Positions 9,504-18,476 of a DNA stretch of 54,610 nucleotides are shown in pieces. Where the stretch lies: contig NZ_NGJS01000014.1 of NCBI RefSeq assembly GCF_003950515.1, positions 1 to 54,610 on the forward strand, given 5' to 3'. How positions within the stretch are numbered: position 1 is the stretch's first letter; each line of letters starts with the position of its first letter. The notes under the pieces are model-generated. The model was not told the origin of the DNA. It saw only the letters and a list, made by a program, of their open reading frames with translations, and ran no database searches. The position numbers and the translations under genes are program-made. The DNA comes from Vagococcus vulneris (lineage in GTDB: Bacteria; Bacillota; Bacilli; Lactobacillales; Vagococcaceae).

Positions 9504-10418
9504 TTATTGACCATTTTGATTATTTACAGAATCTTGACCTTGAGACTGACCTTCAATTTGACCAGATGTTGTAGAATTACTTGCGGTGTCCTCTGTCTTT
9601 TTATAAGGATATGAATAAATACCACTAGCTCCTGCTTCCATATCTATGACACCTTTTTCTTTCATTTCTTTAGCAATTTTCTCATAAAACGGCATCTTGC
9701 TTGCTAAAGTATTCGACAGACCTATAATTTCATTGCCGTCTTTTAATTTCATTTTTACTTTATACGGATTTTTTTTATTTCCTATCGTTTCTACTTGTTG
9801 AATCTTTAATTGAGTTTTCTTATCAAATTGATTATAAGCAGCAGTGAATTCCTTAAGTACTTTGTCCTTTTTAAAATTAATAAAAATCGGCAACTGACTA
9901 TCTTTTTGTTTAGCCGGCTGGTCAATCACATTACCATCTGACAATACCTCATAAAATTGATTATTCTGTTTAAAATAGCCAATAGTTAGATACTCAGAAA
10001 CAGTTACTTTTAATCTATCAATACCTGCCAAAGAAATACTTGCTGTTTTAATACGTTTATCATTTTTTAACATGTCTTTTTCTAGATCAGTTTTTTCAAA
10101 ATACTGAGTCCATATTGATGTACCGATTTTAATTTTCGAATTTTTCAAGAGTTCTTCTTCAGTACTGTTTTTTTGTCCAGAAAAAATTACTTTTTGAACT
10201 TTACTTATCGGGGAAATAAAATAAAGATTAATAAAAACTGCCACTGTGAGTATCCCTAAAAACCAGGTTAATTTTCGATTTATTTTTTTTTGAGGATGGT
10301 TCTTATCTTTTTTTTGTTTCTTACTATCATTATCTTTTAATGTTTTTGTTTCTTTAACATCAGCAACTTCATTTTTTGTATTCGGAAATTGTTCACTAAT
10401 CTTTTTGTTTTTTGCCAA
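9504..10418 (-). CDS. divIB: Cell division protein DivIB/FtsQ
   Basis: The 304-residue bitopic protein stabilises FtsL and the septal PBP complex. Residues 1-48 are a lysine-rich cytoplasmic tail, about 50-70 are one membrane segment (WFLGILTVAVFINLYFI), and a POTRA domain follows (ISKVQKVIFSGQKNSTEEELL). The C-terminal region ends in a Q/S/N-rich tail typical of Lactobacillales DivIB. The start is TTG (10416-10418) behind GGAGG. The gene begins two bases after murG ends. Length is near the family norm. Confidence 0.92.
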   Translation of the reverse strand: MAKNKKISEQFPNTKNEVADVKETKTLKDNDSKKQKKDKNHPQKKINRKLTWFLGILTVAVFINLYFISPISKVQKVIFSGQKNSTEEELLKNSKIKIGTSIWTQYFEKTDLEKDMLKNDKRIKTASISLAGIDRLKVTVSEYLTIGYFKQNNQFYEVLSDGNVIDQPAKQKDSQLPIFINFKKDKVLKEFTAAYNQFDKKTQLKIQQVETIGNKKNPYKVKMKLKDGNEIIGLSNTLASKMPFYEKIAKEMKEKGVIDMEAGASGIYSYPYKKTEDTASNSTTSGQIEGQSQGQDSVNNQNGQ

Positions 10419-10420
10419 TG

Positions 10421-11515
10421 TTAATCCTCCTTAACCAAAGACTGTACTAACTCATAAAATCTGTCTGTCGCATCCTGTATCCCTTCCGATGCTGACGCTT
10501 GCGACATTTCTATTCTTAAACTATCATTTAACATGACCTTGTCTATTTCTTCAATCAGTTTGACCTCAGATGTATCTTTATCAGCCAACATAATTGCAGC
10601 TCCTTTATCCACTAAACTTTGCGCATTTTTGGTTTGATGATCGTTTGTAACATTTGGGCTAGGGATGAGTATAGATGGCAACCCTAATGAGGTAATTTCT
10701 GCCATTGACGTTGCTCCTGCGCGTCCTACAACTAAATCAATGTTTGCAAGAACATGTTCCATATCGTCAATATAAGGTACTACTTTTACGTTGTTACTTT
10801 GAGCATTATCCCAAACCTTTTCAATATCAGGGTAATAAATGCGTCCAGAGGCATATAGTACTTGATACGGTTTTTCCTTAAAATTCGATAAACTTTCCAA
10901 CATAGCTTCATTAATTGTCAAAGCACCGCGGCTGCCACCAAAAATTAAAACAGTCGGTTTATCTGATTTAAGATCGTAATTTTCCAACACATCAGATGGA
11001 GCTATTCCGGCGACCTCTTGTGCACGCGGATTACCAATAAGTACAGTTTTATCTGCTGGAAAATCCTTAGCAACATCAGTAAAACAAATTGCAATTTTAT
11101 CAACATAACGCGCTAAAAATTTATTAGTCATACCAGCAACACTATTTTGTTCATGAATGATAGTCGGTACACCTAATCGATGTGCTGCATACACAACTGA
11201 ACCACAAACATAACCACCGGTACCAATAACTACGTCCGGCTTAAAATCCTTAATAATTTTTTTTGATTGACGAACACTTTTCAAAAATAAGTAAACTGTT
11301 TTAAGATTATCCAATGATAACGAGCGCTTAAACCCTTGAATTTCTATTGCCGCAAAAGAAATATTTTCTTTAGGAACAATACTGCTTTCTAGACCTGTAT
11401 CTGTCCCAACATACATAAATTCTACATTTGGATTATTTTTTCTAATGTGTTTGACTAGTGATACTGCCGGATAGATATGTCCTCCGGTACCACCTCCAGA
11501 AACTAATATTCTCAT
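10421..11515 (-). CDS. murG: UDP-GlcNAc:undecaprenyl-PP-MurNAc-pentapeptide transferase
   Basis: MurG transfers GlcNAc from UDP-GlcNAc to lipid I, making lipid II on the inner face of the membrane. The 364-residue GT-B enzyme has the N-terminal glycine-rich loop [15 protein letters not shown] (residues about 6-20), a second G loop in [14 protein letters not shown] (about 193-206), and the nucleotide-sugar site [20 protein letters not shown] near residue 262-281. The ATG overlaps the end of murD by four bases, implying translational coupling. Confidence 0.97.
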   Translation of the reverse strand: MRILVSGGGTGGHIYPAVSLVKHIRKNNPNVEFMYVGTDTGLESSIVPKENISFAAIEIQGFKRSLSLDNLKTVYLFLKSVRQSKKIIKDFKPDVVIGTGGYVCGSVVYAAHRLGVPTIIHEQNSVAGMTNKFLARYVDKIAICFTDVAKDFPADKTVLIGNPRAQEVAGIAPSDVLENYDLKSDKPTVLIFGGSRGALTINEAMLESLSNFKEKPYQVLYASGRIYYPDIEKVWDNAQSNNVKVVPYIDDMEHVLANIDLVVGRAGATSMAEITSLGLPSILIPSPNVTNDHQTKNAQSLVDKGAAIMLADKDTSEVKLIEEIDKVMLNDSLRIEMSQASASEGIQDATDRFYELVQSLVKED

Positions 11516-12888
11516 TTATCAGACCCGCCTACATATTTTTTTACCTCTTCGACAAATAAATCTCCGCGCTCTTCAAATGTACGATACTGATCCCAACTTG
11601 CACAGGCAGGAGACAATAAGACACTATCTCCCTCAATACTTAATTTCATTGCCTGGTTGACTGCTTCCTTCATATCTTCAACAATACTAATAGTTTTGAT
11701 ACCAGCTTCTTTACAAGTTTTTTCGAGCATTTTTTTTGTCTCACCTGTTAAAACGACCGCTTTGATTCCTTTCAAATGAGGGAGTAAGTCATCAAAACTA
11801 TTACCTCTGTCTAAACCGCCTGCTATTAATACTAGTTTAGACTTATCAAAACCACTTAAAGCTTTCTCAGTCGCCAACATGTTCGTCGCTTTTGAATCAT
11901 TGTACACTTTTCTGCCATCATAAATACCAATATATTCTGTGCGGTATTTTACACCGGAAAAATGTATCAATGCTGCTCGAATTGATTGATTACTTGTGTT
12001 AAGCTGTTTAGTCACAGCAATTGCTGTTAAGGCATTTTCAATATTATGCATACCTGGAACACCCACTTCGTCAGCTTCCATAATGTACTCATCACGATAG
12101 TACAACTTTCCTGAATCAAGATACGCACCCTCTTTTGTCAACCCGTTCGTACAAAAAGGGACAACCCTAGCTGACGTCTTAAGGGACAATTCACGCACTT
12201 CCTCTTGATTAAAATTCAAAATAATCGTCTCTGCGGCTGTCATATTCTTTTGAATACTCCATTTAGCTGCAACATAAGCAGTTCGTGTCCCGTGATAATC
12301 TATATGAGCTTCAAACAGATTGGTAATAACTGCTATTTGAGGTTTAAACTCTTCCACACCCATTAATTGGAAGCTCGACAACTCGGTAACCATGACATCA
12401 TCTTTTGTTGCTCTAGTTGCTACATCACTTGCAGGAAAACCAATATTACCGGCAAGTAGTGCTTTACCTTTAAGACGGTGATAATTTAAAATATTTGCAA
12501 TCATCGTTGTTGTCGTTGTCTTTCCATTAGTGCCTGTTATACCAATTAATGGTGCATCAGATACTTGATAAGCTAACTCGACTTCTGTAATTATCGGAAT
12601 ATTGCGTTTTACTGCTTTCTCGAGAATAGGATTACTGTATGGAATTCCTGGGTTTTTAACGATTAGTGAAAATCCTTCGTCAAGTAGTTCTATCGGATGG
12701 CTACCAGTTATAACTGTCATACCTAATGCTAACAACTCTTGAGCTTCCGGATTTTCTTCAATACGTTTACCATCGTTAACTGTAACAAAGGCACCTAGAC
12801 TGTGTAACAATCTAGCTGCCGCTACTCCACTTTTGGCCAAACCTAAAACTAGGACTTTTTTATTTTCATACTTTGTTGATGCTCTCAT
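11512..12888 (-). CDS. murD: UDP-N-acetylmuramoylalanine--D-glutamate ligase
   Basis: MurD adds D-glutamate to UDP-MurNAc-L-Ala in the cytoplasm. The 458-residue Mur ligase has an N-terminal Rossmann domain ([17 protein letters not shown]), the ATP-binding loop [15 protein letters not shown] (residues about 114-128), ELSSFQL and the C-terminal [15 protein letters not shown] and [19 protein letters not shown] motifs. It lies between mraY and murG, with no ftsW between, unlike B. subtilis-type clusters where a SEDS gene (spoVE) is found there. Confidence 0.97.
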   Translation of the reverse strand: MRASTKYENKKVLVLGLAKSGVAAARLLHSLGAFVTVNDGKRIEENPEAQELLALGMTVITGSHPIELLDEGFSLIVKNPGIPYSNPILEKAVKRNIPIITEVELAYQVSDAPLIGITGTNGKTTTTTMIANILNYHRLKGKALLAGNIGFPASDVATRATKDDVMVTELSSFQLMGVEEFKPQIAVITNLFEAHIDYHGTRTAYVAAKWSIQKNMTAAETIILNFNQEEVRELSLKTSARVVPFCTNGLTKEGAYLDSGKLYYRDEYIMEADEVGVPGMHNIENALTAIAVTKQLNTSNQSIRAALIHFSGVKYRTEYIGIYDGRKVYNDSKATNMLATEKALSGFDKSKLVLIAGGLDRGNSFDDLLPHLKGIKAVVLTGETKKMLEKTCKEAGIKTISIVEDMKEAVNQAMKLSIEGDSVLLSPACASWDQYRTFEERGDLFVEEVKKYVGGSDK

Positions 12889-12912
12889 TTCTTCAAGACT
12901 CCCTTATTTGTA

Positions 12913-13881
12913 TTAGTAATATAAAATAACCATCGTCAGACCGGCCATAATTAATCCTACTATCCAAAAAACAATATCTATTTTCCATTCTGACCAACCG
13001 CTTAATTCAAAATGATGATGGATTGGCGACATTTTGAAAATTCGTTTCTTTCTTAATTTAAATGAACCAACTTGTAACATAACACTAGCCGTTTCAATGA
13101 CATATACTAAACCAATCAATAACAATGTCCATGCTTGGTCTAATAATATTGAAATAGTTGCTAACATACCGCCTAATGCTAAAGAGCCGACATCACCCAT
13201 AAAAATTTTGGCAGGTTTTTTATTATAAATAAAGAATCCTATTAATGCACCGACTGTAGTTAAACAGATAATCATAATATCGTGCTGATTTTGCATATAA
13301 GCTATATAAGCATAAGCAAAAAATGAAATAGCTCCTAACCCAGATACTAATCCATCTATTCCATCAGTTAAATTAACCGCATTTGAAAAGCCGACAAGCC
13401 AAAAAACAACTAAGACGGCATAAAAAATACCCAACGGTATCTCACCAATAAAAGGTACATATAAACCGTTACTGATACCATTTAACTTTAAGGTAAAGTA
13501 AACGATAATTCCGCCGATAATTTGTCCTACTAGCTTCTGCTTTGAATTTAACCCCATATTTCTTTTTAAAAATATCTTTAAGAAATCATCTAGAAATCCT
13601 AGAGCACCGTATAATACTAAAATAAACAAAATAACCCAAAATGATGCAGTTAATTCATTTTGCCAAACCCCAACAATAATCGAAGCTAAGATTGTACTTC
13701 CTAGAAAAACGACCCCTCCCATTGTAGGTGTACCTGTTTTGGCTAAATGGGCTTGCGGACCTTCCTCGCGAATTGCCTGACCCATTTTTTTTGCTTTAAA
13801 AAAACCAATAAACAGCGGCATCACCATTAAAACAAAAGCGAAACCAAGCGAGAGGGGGATTAAAGATTCACTGACTAACAT
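12913..13881 (-). CDS. mraY: Phospho-MurNAc-pentapeptide transferase MraY
   Basis: MraY makes lipid I by transferring phospho-MurNAc-pentapeptide to undecaprenyl phosphate. The 322-residue protein is made of about ten membrane segments and shows the family motifs DDFLKIFLKRNMGL (residues about 97-110), NAVNLTDGIDGLVSG (about 167-181), FMGDVGSLALGG (about 227-238) and the periplasm-distal SPIHHHFELSGW (about 284-295). The ATG lies 20 bases past the PBP stop codon. Confidence 0.97.
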   Translation of the reverse strand: MLVSESLIPLSLGFAFVLMVMPLFIGFFKAKKMGQAIREEGPQAHLAKTGTPTMGGVVFLGSTILASIIVGVWQNELTASFWVILFILVLYGALGFLDDFLKIFLKRNMGLNSKQKLVGQIIGGIIVYFTLKLNGISNGLYVPFIGEIPLGIFYAVLVVFWLVGFSNAVNLTDGIDGLVSGLGAISFFAYAYIAYMQNQHDIMIICLTTVGALIGFFIYNKKPAKIFMGDVGSLALGGMLATISILLDQAWTLLLIGLVYVIETASVMLQVGSFKLRKKRIFKMSPIHHHFELSGWSEWKIDIVFWIVGLIMAGLTMVILYY

Positions 13882-13901
13882 AATAATTCATTCTCCTAAC
13901 A

Positions 13902-15797
13902 TTACTTATCTTTTTCTTCTTGCACATTGCCTGCATCTACTTTAAATGCATGCTTTAATACACTATTTGAGACTTTGGCAATCATCTCAGGAGCATTGCC
14001 GACTTTCGGCTGCTTCATTGTTACATACATAATATACTCTGGATCTTCCGTTGGTGCCATTTGAACGACAGAATAGAGGTAATCCGTTCCGCCAGTTAAG
14101 AGAACACCGTTATCAAAAATCTGAGCTGTCCCTGTTTTAGCTGATACATTAAGTCCATCGATATTGTATATCTTATATCCGGTTCCATAGATGGGATCAG
14201 TAACGACGTCTTGCATGTATTCTAAAACCTTATCAGCAGTTGCTGGTTTAATAGGATGACCAACAACTTTTGGTTCAAATTCTTTTTTTTCTTTTTTATT
14301 ACTTTGACTAATTTCTTTAATAAATTGCGGTTTTAGCATTGTTCCTTTATTAGCAATTGCTGAAAATCCCTGCATCATTTGAAAATTTGTCACACCAATT
14401 GCTTGACCGAATGCAGTCATCGCAGTATCTACAACTGTTGCATCAGAAATATTTCCAGCAACTTCAAAAGGTAAACCGGATTTCGTCGACTTGCTGAAAC
14501 CAAAACGTTGTAAATATTCTTGCCATGTTGTTCCCATTTTTTGTTCTAGATGAACCATCCCAACATTACTAGACCAAGCTAGCGCTTGACGGTATGTCAA
14601 TGGCCCTTTACCAACCCCACCATTCCAATCGCTAATGGTTCGATCTGCAACTTGAATCTTACCAGAATTAAACGTTTCATTCTCATTGAAATTCCCAGAG
14701 TCAATGGCTGCTGCTACAGTAAATACTTTCATTGTTGACCCTGGTTCATACGCTGTTTGAACTAAAAGATTTTCCCAAACCGGTTTCGGCTGACCTTTTT
14801 CTTGATACAAACCCTCTAAAGTTTGCGGATCAAAAGTTGGACGCTGTGATGCAGCGAGTATTTCTCCCGTTTTAGCACTCATTAAAACGGCAGTCATATT
14901 AACTGGTTCAGAATCCTTAAACACTTCATCCATCGCATCTTCCATACGTACTTGTAAATTTGTATCGATTGTAGTGTATACATCTTTACCATCAACCGAT
15001 TTTTTATCAACAACTGCTGTATCAGGCAATTCATTTCCCTTACTGTCTTTTTGGTAATATTTATGACCATTAGTCCCTTTTAAAATAGCATCAAACGCAT
15101 TTTCAATCCCCATACCTTTTTTACCGCTCAAAGCACTTTTTCCATCATCTTTGTCTGGTGTTGCGTAGCCAATTAAATATGATGCAAAGCGTCCATTTGG
15201 ATACATTCGGTCTGGATGCTCAGTAAAATAAATACCCGTAATTTTCTTTTTATTTAAGGCTTTTTCAATATTTGTTTTTGTCTCTAATGAAAGGTTTTTT
15301 CCTTTTGAACCAAATTCTACTGTTGTTATTTCCTTGCCATCCACATTTTTTTTCGTTTTCAGCTGTTCTAATGTTGTTTTTTCTTCAACACCAGCATATT
15401 CTTTCAGCACCTTAGCAATTGTTCCTTTGTCTTTATCATGTACAAACAATTCTTTGCCGTTTAATCCCTTATAGTCTTTTCCAAGTTCTGCATATAATGA
15501 ATAAGAAGTAGCATCCTCAGCAATAGGCAAGCCATTTCGATCATAAATGGTTCCTCTTTTTGCTTTTATGACACTACTCCCTTGATAGAGACTTTGTCTC
15601 TCTTTATCCAAACTATAAGATCCAATTTTTCCTACTGTAATAATGTACATAAATCGCAGTGCAAACACACTAAAAACAAAAACAGCAGTATAACACAAAA
15701 TAACTCCAACTTTTTTTCGATTTCGAGCAGGAGTTAAATTTTTTGATTGTATTTTTTTATGTAATTCTTTAAAAAACTTTTTTATTTTAATAATCAT
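13902..15797 (-). CDS. ftsI: Class B penicillin-binding protein, septal transpeptidase
   Basis: This 631-residue transpeptidase crosslinks septal peptidoglycan. It has a short basic cytoplasmic tail, one membrane segment (about residues 29-52), a PBP dimerisation domain starting at RGTIYDRNGLPIA, and a transpeptidase domain with the active-site STMK (in EPGSTMKVFTV, about residue 350), SSN (SSNVGMVHLE) and KTG (SAKTGTAQIF). It ends about 65 residues after KTG, so I see no PASTA domains, although many homologues at this locus carry two. The gene overlaps ftsL by one base. The class (PBP2B/PBP2X-like) is clear; the exact orthologue name is not. Confidence 0.93.
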   Translation of the reverse strand: MIIKIKKFFKELHKKIQSKNLTPARNRKKVGVILCYTAVFVFSVFALRFMYIITVGKIGSYSLDKERQSLYQGSSVIKAKRGTIYDRNGLPIAEDATSYSLYAELGKDYKGLNGKELFVHDKDKGTIAKVLKEYAGVEEKTTLEQLKTKKNVDGKEITTVEFGSKGKNLSLETKTNIEKALNKKKITGIYFTEHPDRMYPNGRFASYLIGYATPDKDDGKSALSGKKGMGIENAFDAILKGTNGHKYYQKDSKGNELPDTAVVDKKSVDGKDVYTTIDTNLQVRMEDAMDEVFKDSEPVNMTAVLMSAKTGEILAASQRPTFDPQTLEGLYQEKGQPKPVWENLLVQTAYEPGSTMKVFTVAAAIDSGNFNENETFNSGKIQVADRTISDWNGGVGKGPLTYRQALAWSSNVGMVHLEQKMGTTWQEYLQRFGFSKSTKSGLPFEVAGNISDATVVDTAMTAFGQAIGVTNFQMMQGFSAIANKGTMLKPQFIKEISQSNKKEKKEFEPKVVGHPIKPATADKVLEYMQDVVTDPIYGTGYKIYNIDGLNVSAKTGTAQIFDNGVLLTGGTDYLYSVVQMAPTEDPEYIMYVTMKQPKVGNAPEMIAKVSNSVLKHAFKVDAGNVQEEKDK

Positions 15798-16183
15798 TAG
15801 CGAATCGTCCTTATATTGTCTTCGTGCAACTCAACACCTTTGTCAGCAGCGATTCCTTTCACTCTGTCTTGTCTAAGCAATTCATTACGCTCTTGTTCCA
15901 ATCGATTGACATCTTTTTTACCTTGAACCGTCTCTTGTTGAACAGTAGTAATAGCTTCTTCTTCACGATTAATTGCTGTTGTTAATTTTATTGTAGCAAT
16001 TGCTAAACATAATAAAGTAACGATAAAGCTTGCAAACACAATTTTTTCTAGTCGGCTGATTTTTTTAAGTTTATTTGTCGGCATCATTTCCGGCATAGCT
16101 GCTAATTCTAAATTTTGCTTTTCAGATGGTTTAGTTACGTCATATTTTTCTAGCGCATATTCTTCTTTTTCAACTGCCGGCAT
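15797..16183 (-). CDS. ftsL: Cell division protein FtsL
   Basis: The 128-residue protein has a charged cytoplasmic tail of about 48 residues, a single membrane segment (IVFASFIVTLLCLAIATIKL, about residues 49-68) and a short extracellular leucine-zipper-like coiled coil (residues 70-118) ending near GVELHEDNIRTIR. It is recognised by size, topology and position between rsmH and the PBP rather than by a strong motif. It forms a complex with DivIB and DivIC and activates septal synthesis. Confidence 0.88.
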   Translation of the reverse strand: MPAVEKEEYALEKYDVTKPSEKQNLELAAMPEMMPTNKLKKISRLEKIVFASFIVTLLCLAIATIKLTTAINREEEAITTVQQETVQGKKDVNRLEQERNELLRQDRVKGIAADKGVELHEDNIRTIR

Positions 16184-16184
16184 C

Positions 16185-17153
16185 CTAAACCACCCTTTCT
16201 TGATTTATTTTTTCTGCCACTCTAAGTTTGGCACTTCTTGAGCGATTGTTTTCTATTAGTTCTTCTGCTGAAGCTAAAATCGGTTTACGATTAATTAATC
16301 GTAAAACAGGTTGGTATTCTTGGGGAATGATAGGCAAACCTGGTGGCAAATCCGGATGTGCTTGACTATATTCTTTAAATATATTTTTTACTATTTTATC
16401 TTCTAATGAATGAAATGTAATAACGCTAATACAGCCACCAATTTTCAACATATCAATAGCTTGTTCAAGAGATTCATTAATTACATCTAGTTCACTATTA
16501 ACTTCAATTCTAATAGCTTGAAAAACTCTTTTTGCAGGATGTCCGCCCTTTCTTCTAGCAGGTGCGGGAATGGCATCTTTAATAATTTCCACTAATTCAC
16601 CAGTTGTTTCAATCGATGCTGTTTCTCTTTTTTTCTCTATTAATCGCGCAATCTGTTTTGAAAACTTCTCTTCACCATATCGATAAAATATTTTTACTAG
16701 CTGTTCATATGGATATTCATTCACCACATCCCGTGCCGTTATACCGCATGACTGATCCATTCTCATATCCAGAGGAGCATCTTGATGATAGCTGAAACCT
16801 CGCTCAGCCACATCTAACTGAGGCGATGATACACCTAAATCATATAGAATGCCATCAATTTTACTAACATTTAAATTATTTAACTCTTCCTTTAAAAATC
16901 TAAAATTACTTTGTATAAAAGTCACCATATTTTTTTCTATATATGGTGCTAATTTAACTTTTGCGTGTTCAATTGCTGTAGAATCTTGGTCAAACGCGTA
17001 CAAATGACCTTTTTCGTCAAGCTGAGACAACAGATACTCGCTATGTCCTGCTCCGCCTAACGTACAATCTACATATATTCCATTAGGTTTTACAGCTAAA
17101 TTATCAACCGTTTCTTTTAACAAAACAGTCGTGTGGTTAAACATTTCTGCCAT
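16185..17153 (-). CDS. rsmH: 16S rRNA (cytosine1402-N4)-methyltransferase RsmH
   Basis: RsmH (MraW) methylates N4 of C1402 in the ribosomal P site using S-adenosylmethionine. The 322-residue protein has the SAM loop [16 protein letters not shown] (residues about 27-42), [27 protein letters not shown], the [15 protein letters not shown] segment (about 205-219) and [14 protein letters not shown]. It is one base upstream of ftsL and 26 downstream of mraZ. Confidence 0.97.
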   Translation of the reverse strand: MAEMFNHTTVLLKETVDNLAVKPNGIYVDCTLGGAGHSEYLLSQLDEKGHLYAFDQDSTAIEHAKVKLAPYIEKNMVTFIQSNFRFLKEELNNLNVSKIDGILYDLGVSSPQLDVAERGFSYHQDAPLDMRMDQSCGITARDVVNEYPYEQLVKIFYRYGEEKFSKQIARLIEKKRETASIETTGELVEIIKDAIPAPARRKGGHPAKRVFQAIRIEVNSELDVINESLEQAIDMLKIGGCISVITFHSLEDKIVKNIFKEYSQAHPDLPPGLPIIPQEYQPVLRLINRKPILASAEELIENNRSRSAKLRVAEKINQERVV

Positions 17154-17179
17154 TCTTTTGTCTCACTCTCTAAATCATT

Positions 17180-17611
17180 TTAAAAATCAAAATCAATCAT
17201 ATTTTCAGCAATTTCATCAAAATTTTCTTCAGCTTCTTCCGAAAAGATTTGCCATCGATCACTAGACCAAATCTCAATTCGATTTGATACACCTACGATG
17301 CAGCACTCTTTCACTAAATCCGCGAATGCTCTTAAATTACTTGGTACATTTATTCGTCCTTGTTTATCTATTTCGCATTCTGTTGCAGCTGAATAGAAAA
17401 AACGGACAAACGTCCGAGCATCTTTTTTAGATAGCGGCATATTTTGAAGCTTTTCTTCAAGTGCAGACCATTCTTCCAAAGGATAACCAAATAAACATCC
17501 ATCCATTCCTCGTGTAACTACAAAGCGGTCACCTAAACTATCACGTAACTTAGCCGGAATAATTAAACGTCCTTTTGTGTCTATGTTATGCTTGAATTCA
17601 CCCATAAACAT
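17180..17611 (-). CDS. mraZ: Transcriptional regulator MraZ
   Basis: MraZ is a DNA-binding SpoVT/AbrB-fold protein that controls the dcw operon by binding repeats in front of its own gene. I start it at ATG 17609-17611 ([20 protein letters not shown]), 143 residues, because this matches the family N-terminus and has GGGGG eight bases upstream; the ATG at 17626 has no ribosome site. Two copies of the AbrB fold are visible: residues 5-50 and 80-125 ([19 protein letters not shown]). Three matching operator boxes lie just upstream (separate entry). Confidence 0.96.
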   Translation of the reverse strand: MFMGEFKHNIDTKGRLIIPAKLRDSLGDRFVVTRGMDGCLFGYPLEEWSALEEKLQNMPLSKKDARTFVRFFYSAATECEIDKQGRINVPSNLRAFADLVKECCIVGVSNRIEIWSSDRWQIFSEEAEENFDEIAENMIDFDF

Positions 17612-17646
17612 AAAAGCTACCCCCATCTGCTACTCAATAAGATTAG

Positions 17647-17674
17647 TCTACCACATTCCCCCACTTTCTACCAC
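17647..17674 (-). promoter_or_regulatory. Three MraZ boxes upstream of mraZ
   Basis: On the minus strand GTGGTAGA, GTGGGGGA and GTGGTAGA occur with an exact 10-base period (17667-17674, 17657-17664, 17647-17654). The spacing, one helical turn, and the GTGG core agree with known MraZ operators in other bacteria, which are short direct repeats ahead of mraZ. GATAAT at 17675-17680 directly abuts the boxes and may be the -10 element of the dcw promoter; no good -35 is seen at the normal distance. Confidence 0.75.
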
Positions 17675-17731
17675 ATTATCTCCAAGTTTTTTTCGTTAAA
17701 AGTTTGTTTTTTATTTTGATTTTCTATAGAT

Positions 17732-17769
17732 CATCAAAAAATAACCAATTCTTAAAAGAATTGGTTATT
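17732..17769 (-). terminator. Rho-independent terminator after the DUF3397 gene
   Basis: Arms 17740-17753 and 17756-17769 are perfectly complementary over 14 bases (AATAACCAATTCTT core) and, on the minus strand, are followed by a T-run. It separates the DUF3397 gene from the dcw operon. Confidence 0.85.
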
Positions 17770-17775
17770 TTACTA

Positions 17776-18144
17776 TTAGAGTGATAATACTAGACTAGTA
17801 ATCATCAAAACAAAATATATAAAGAAACTGATTAAAAAAGTAATTCGCCAAAACATTTTAATAAACTTTTTGAAATGCAATTCTTTAAATTGATACACTT
17901 GGAACACACCAACAAGCATCGCCGTTAATAAAAGCATTAATGTCACATAAGGAAAAAAGCTCTCATCTAAAGCTGATTTTGAGATATAATGAATGCTGAT
18001 CAGCAGAAACGGCGTAATTAGGTCAGGTGTCTTCAACCCATATTTTTTCTCCAATTGTAATCTTTTTCCATAGTGACCAAATAAAACAAAAAGTGCTATC
18101 GGTATCACATACCATAACAATGTAACCACGCTGATAGTTTTCAT
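17776..18144 (-). CDS. DUF3397 family small membrane protein
   Basis: The start at ATG 18142-18144 (MKTISVVTLLWYVIPIALFV) gives 122 residues and has GAGGAG ten bases upstream; the ATG 15 codons earlier has no ribosome site. Four hydrophobic segments are visible (about residues 2-22, 41-58, 62-82 and 95-120). The GKRLQLEKKYGLKTPDLITP stretch between the first two is what marks the DUF3397 family, which commonly sits beside mraZ in Lactobacillales and Listeriaceae. No function is known. It has its own promoter and terminator, so it is not part of the dcw transcript. Confidence 0.8.
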   Translation of the reverse strand: MKTISVVTLLWYVIPIALFVLFGHYGKRLQLEKKYGLKTPDLITPFLLISIHYISKSALDESFFPYVTLMLLLTAMLVGVFQVYQFKELHFKKFIKMFWRITFLISFFIYFVLMITSLVLSL

Positions 18145-18198
18145 AATATTAATTCTCCTCAATCCAAACTGTTTATCGTTAACTAGCAATTATTCATA

Positions 18199-18227
18199 AT
18201 TATATGATAGTTTAGGCTTTCATTCAA
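18199..18227 (-). promoter_or_regulatory. Promoter of the DUF3397 gene
   Basis: On the minus strand TTGAAT (18222-18227) and TATAAT (18199-18204) are separated by exactly 17 bases, a near-consensus vegetative promoter about 55 bases ahead of the chosen start codon. Confidence 0.75.
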
Positions 18228-18322
18228 TTTTTATTTCATTTATATTTTTTTATCATTTTCTTGTCTTTTTAGTATAAAACAGTGTAAACTAATTCTAACA
18301 GAATAAGAAAGGTGTGTTTTTT

Positions 18323-18436
18323 ATGGATAATAAACCTAAAAGTACATTTAGCAAAGTTACTAAAGTTGTTATTTGGATTATGTTAATCGCCATCATCGGC
18401 AGTGCTGTTTTTACGGTGCTCGGACAATTTGGTTAA
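18323..18436 (+). CDS. DUF4044-like 37-residue membrane protein
   Basis: A 37-codon frame starts at ATG 18323 behind AAAGGTG and ends at TAA 18434-18436. The protein, MDNKPKSTFSKVTKVVIWIM through VLGQFG, has a basic N-terminal STFSKVTK motif and one membrane segment (about residues 15-34), which is the pattern of the DUF4044 family found near mraZ in Lactobacillales. It stands alone on the plus strand between two minus-strand genes and is followed immediately by a strong bidirectional terminator. A possible promoter is TTGTCT (18261-18266) with TAAACT (18285-18290). The role is unknown. Too short for most gene-finding cut-offs but well supported by ribosome site, composition and terminator. 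Confidence 0.8.
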   Translation: MDNKPKSTFSKVTKVVIWIMLIAIIGSAVFTVLGQFG

Positions 18437-18437
18437 A

Positions 18438-18476
18438 AAATAAGCTGACAGCTCCAGACTGTCAGCTTATTTTTTA
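18438..18476. terminator. Bidirectional terminator between DUF4044 gene and recN
   Basis: Arms 18438-18451 and 18459-18472 are perfectly complementary over 14 bases (AATAAGCTGACAG core) with a T-run on both sides, so it can end the plus-strand DUF4044 transcript and the minus-strand recN transcript. Confidence 0.92.
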
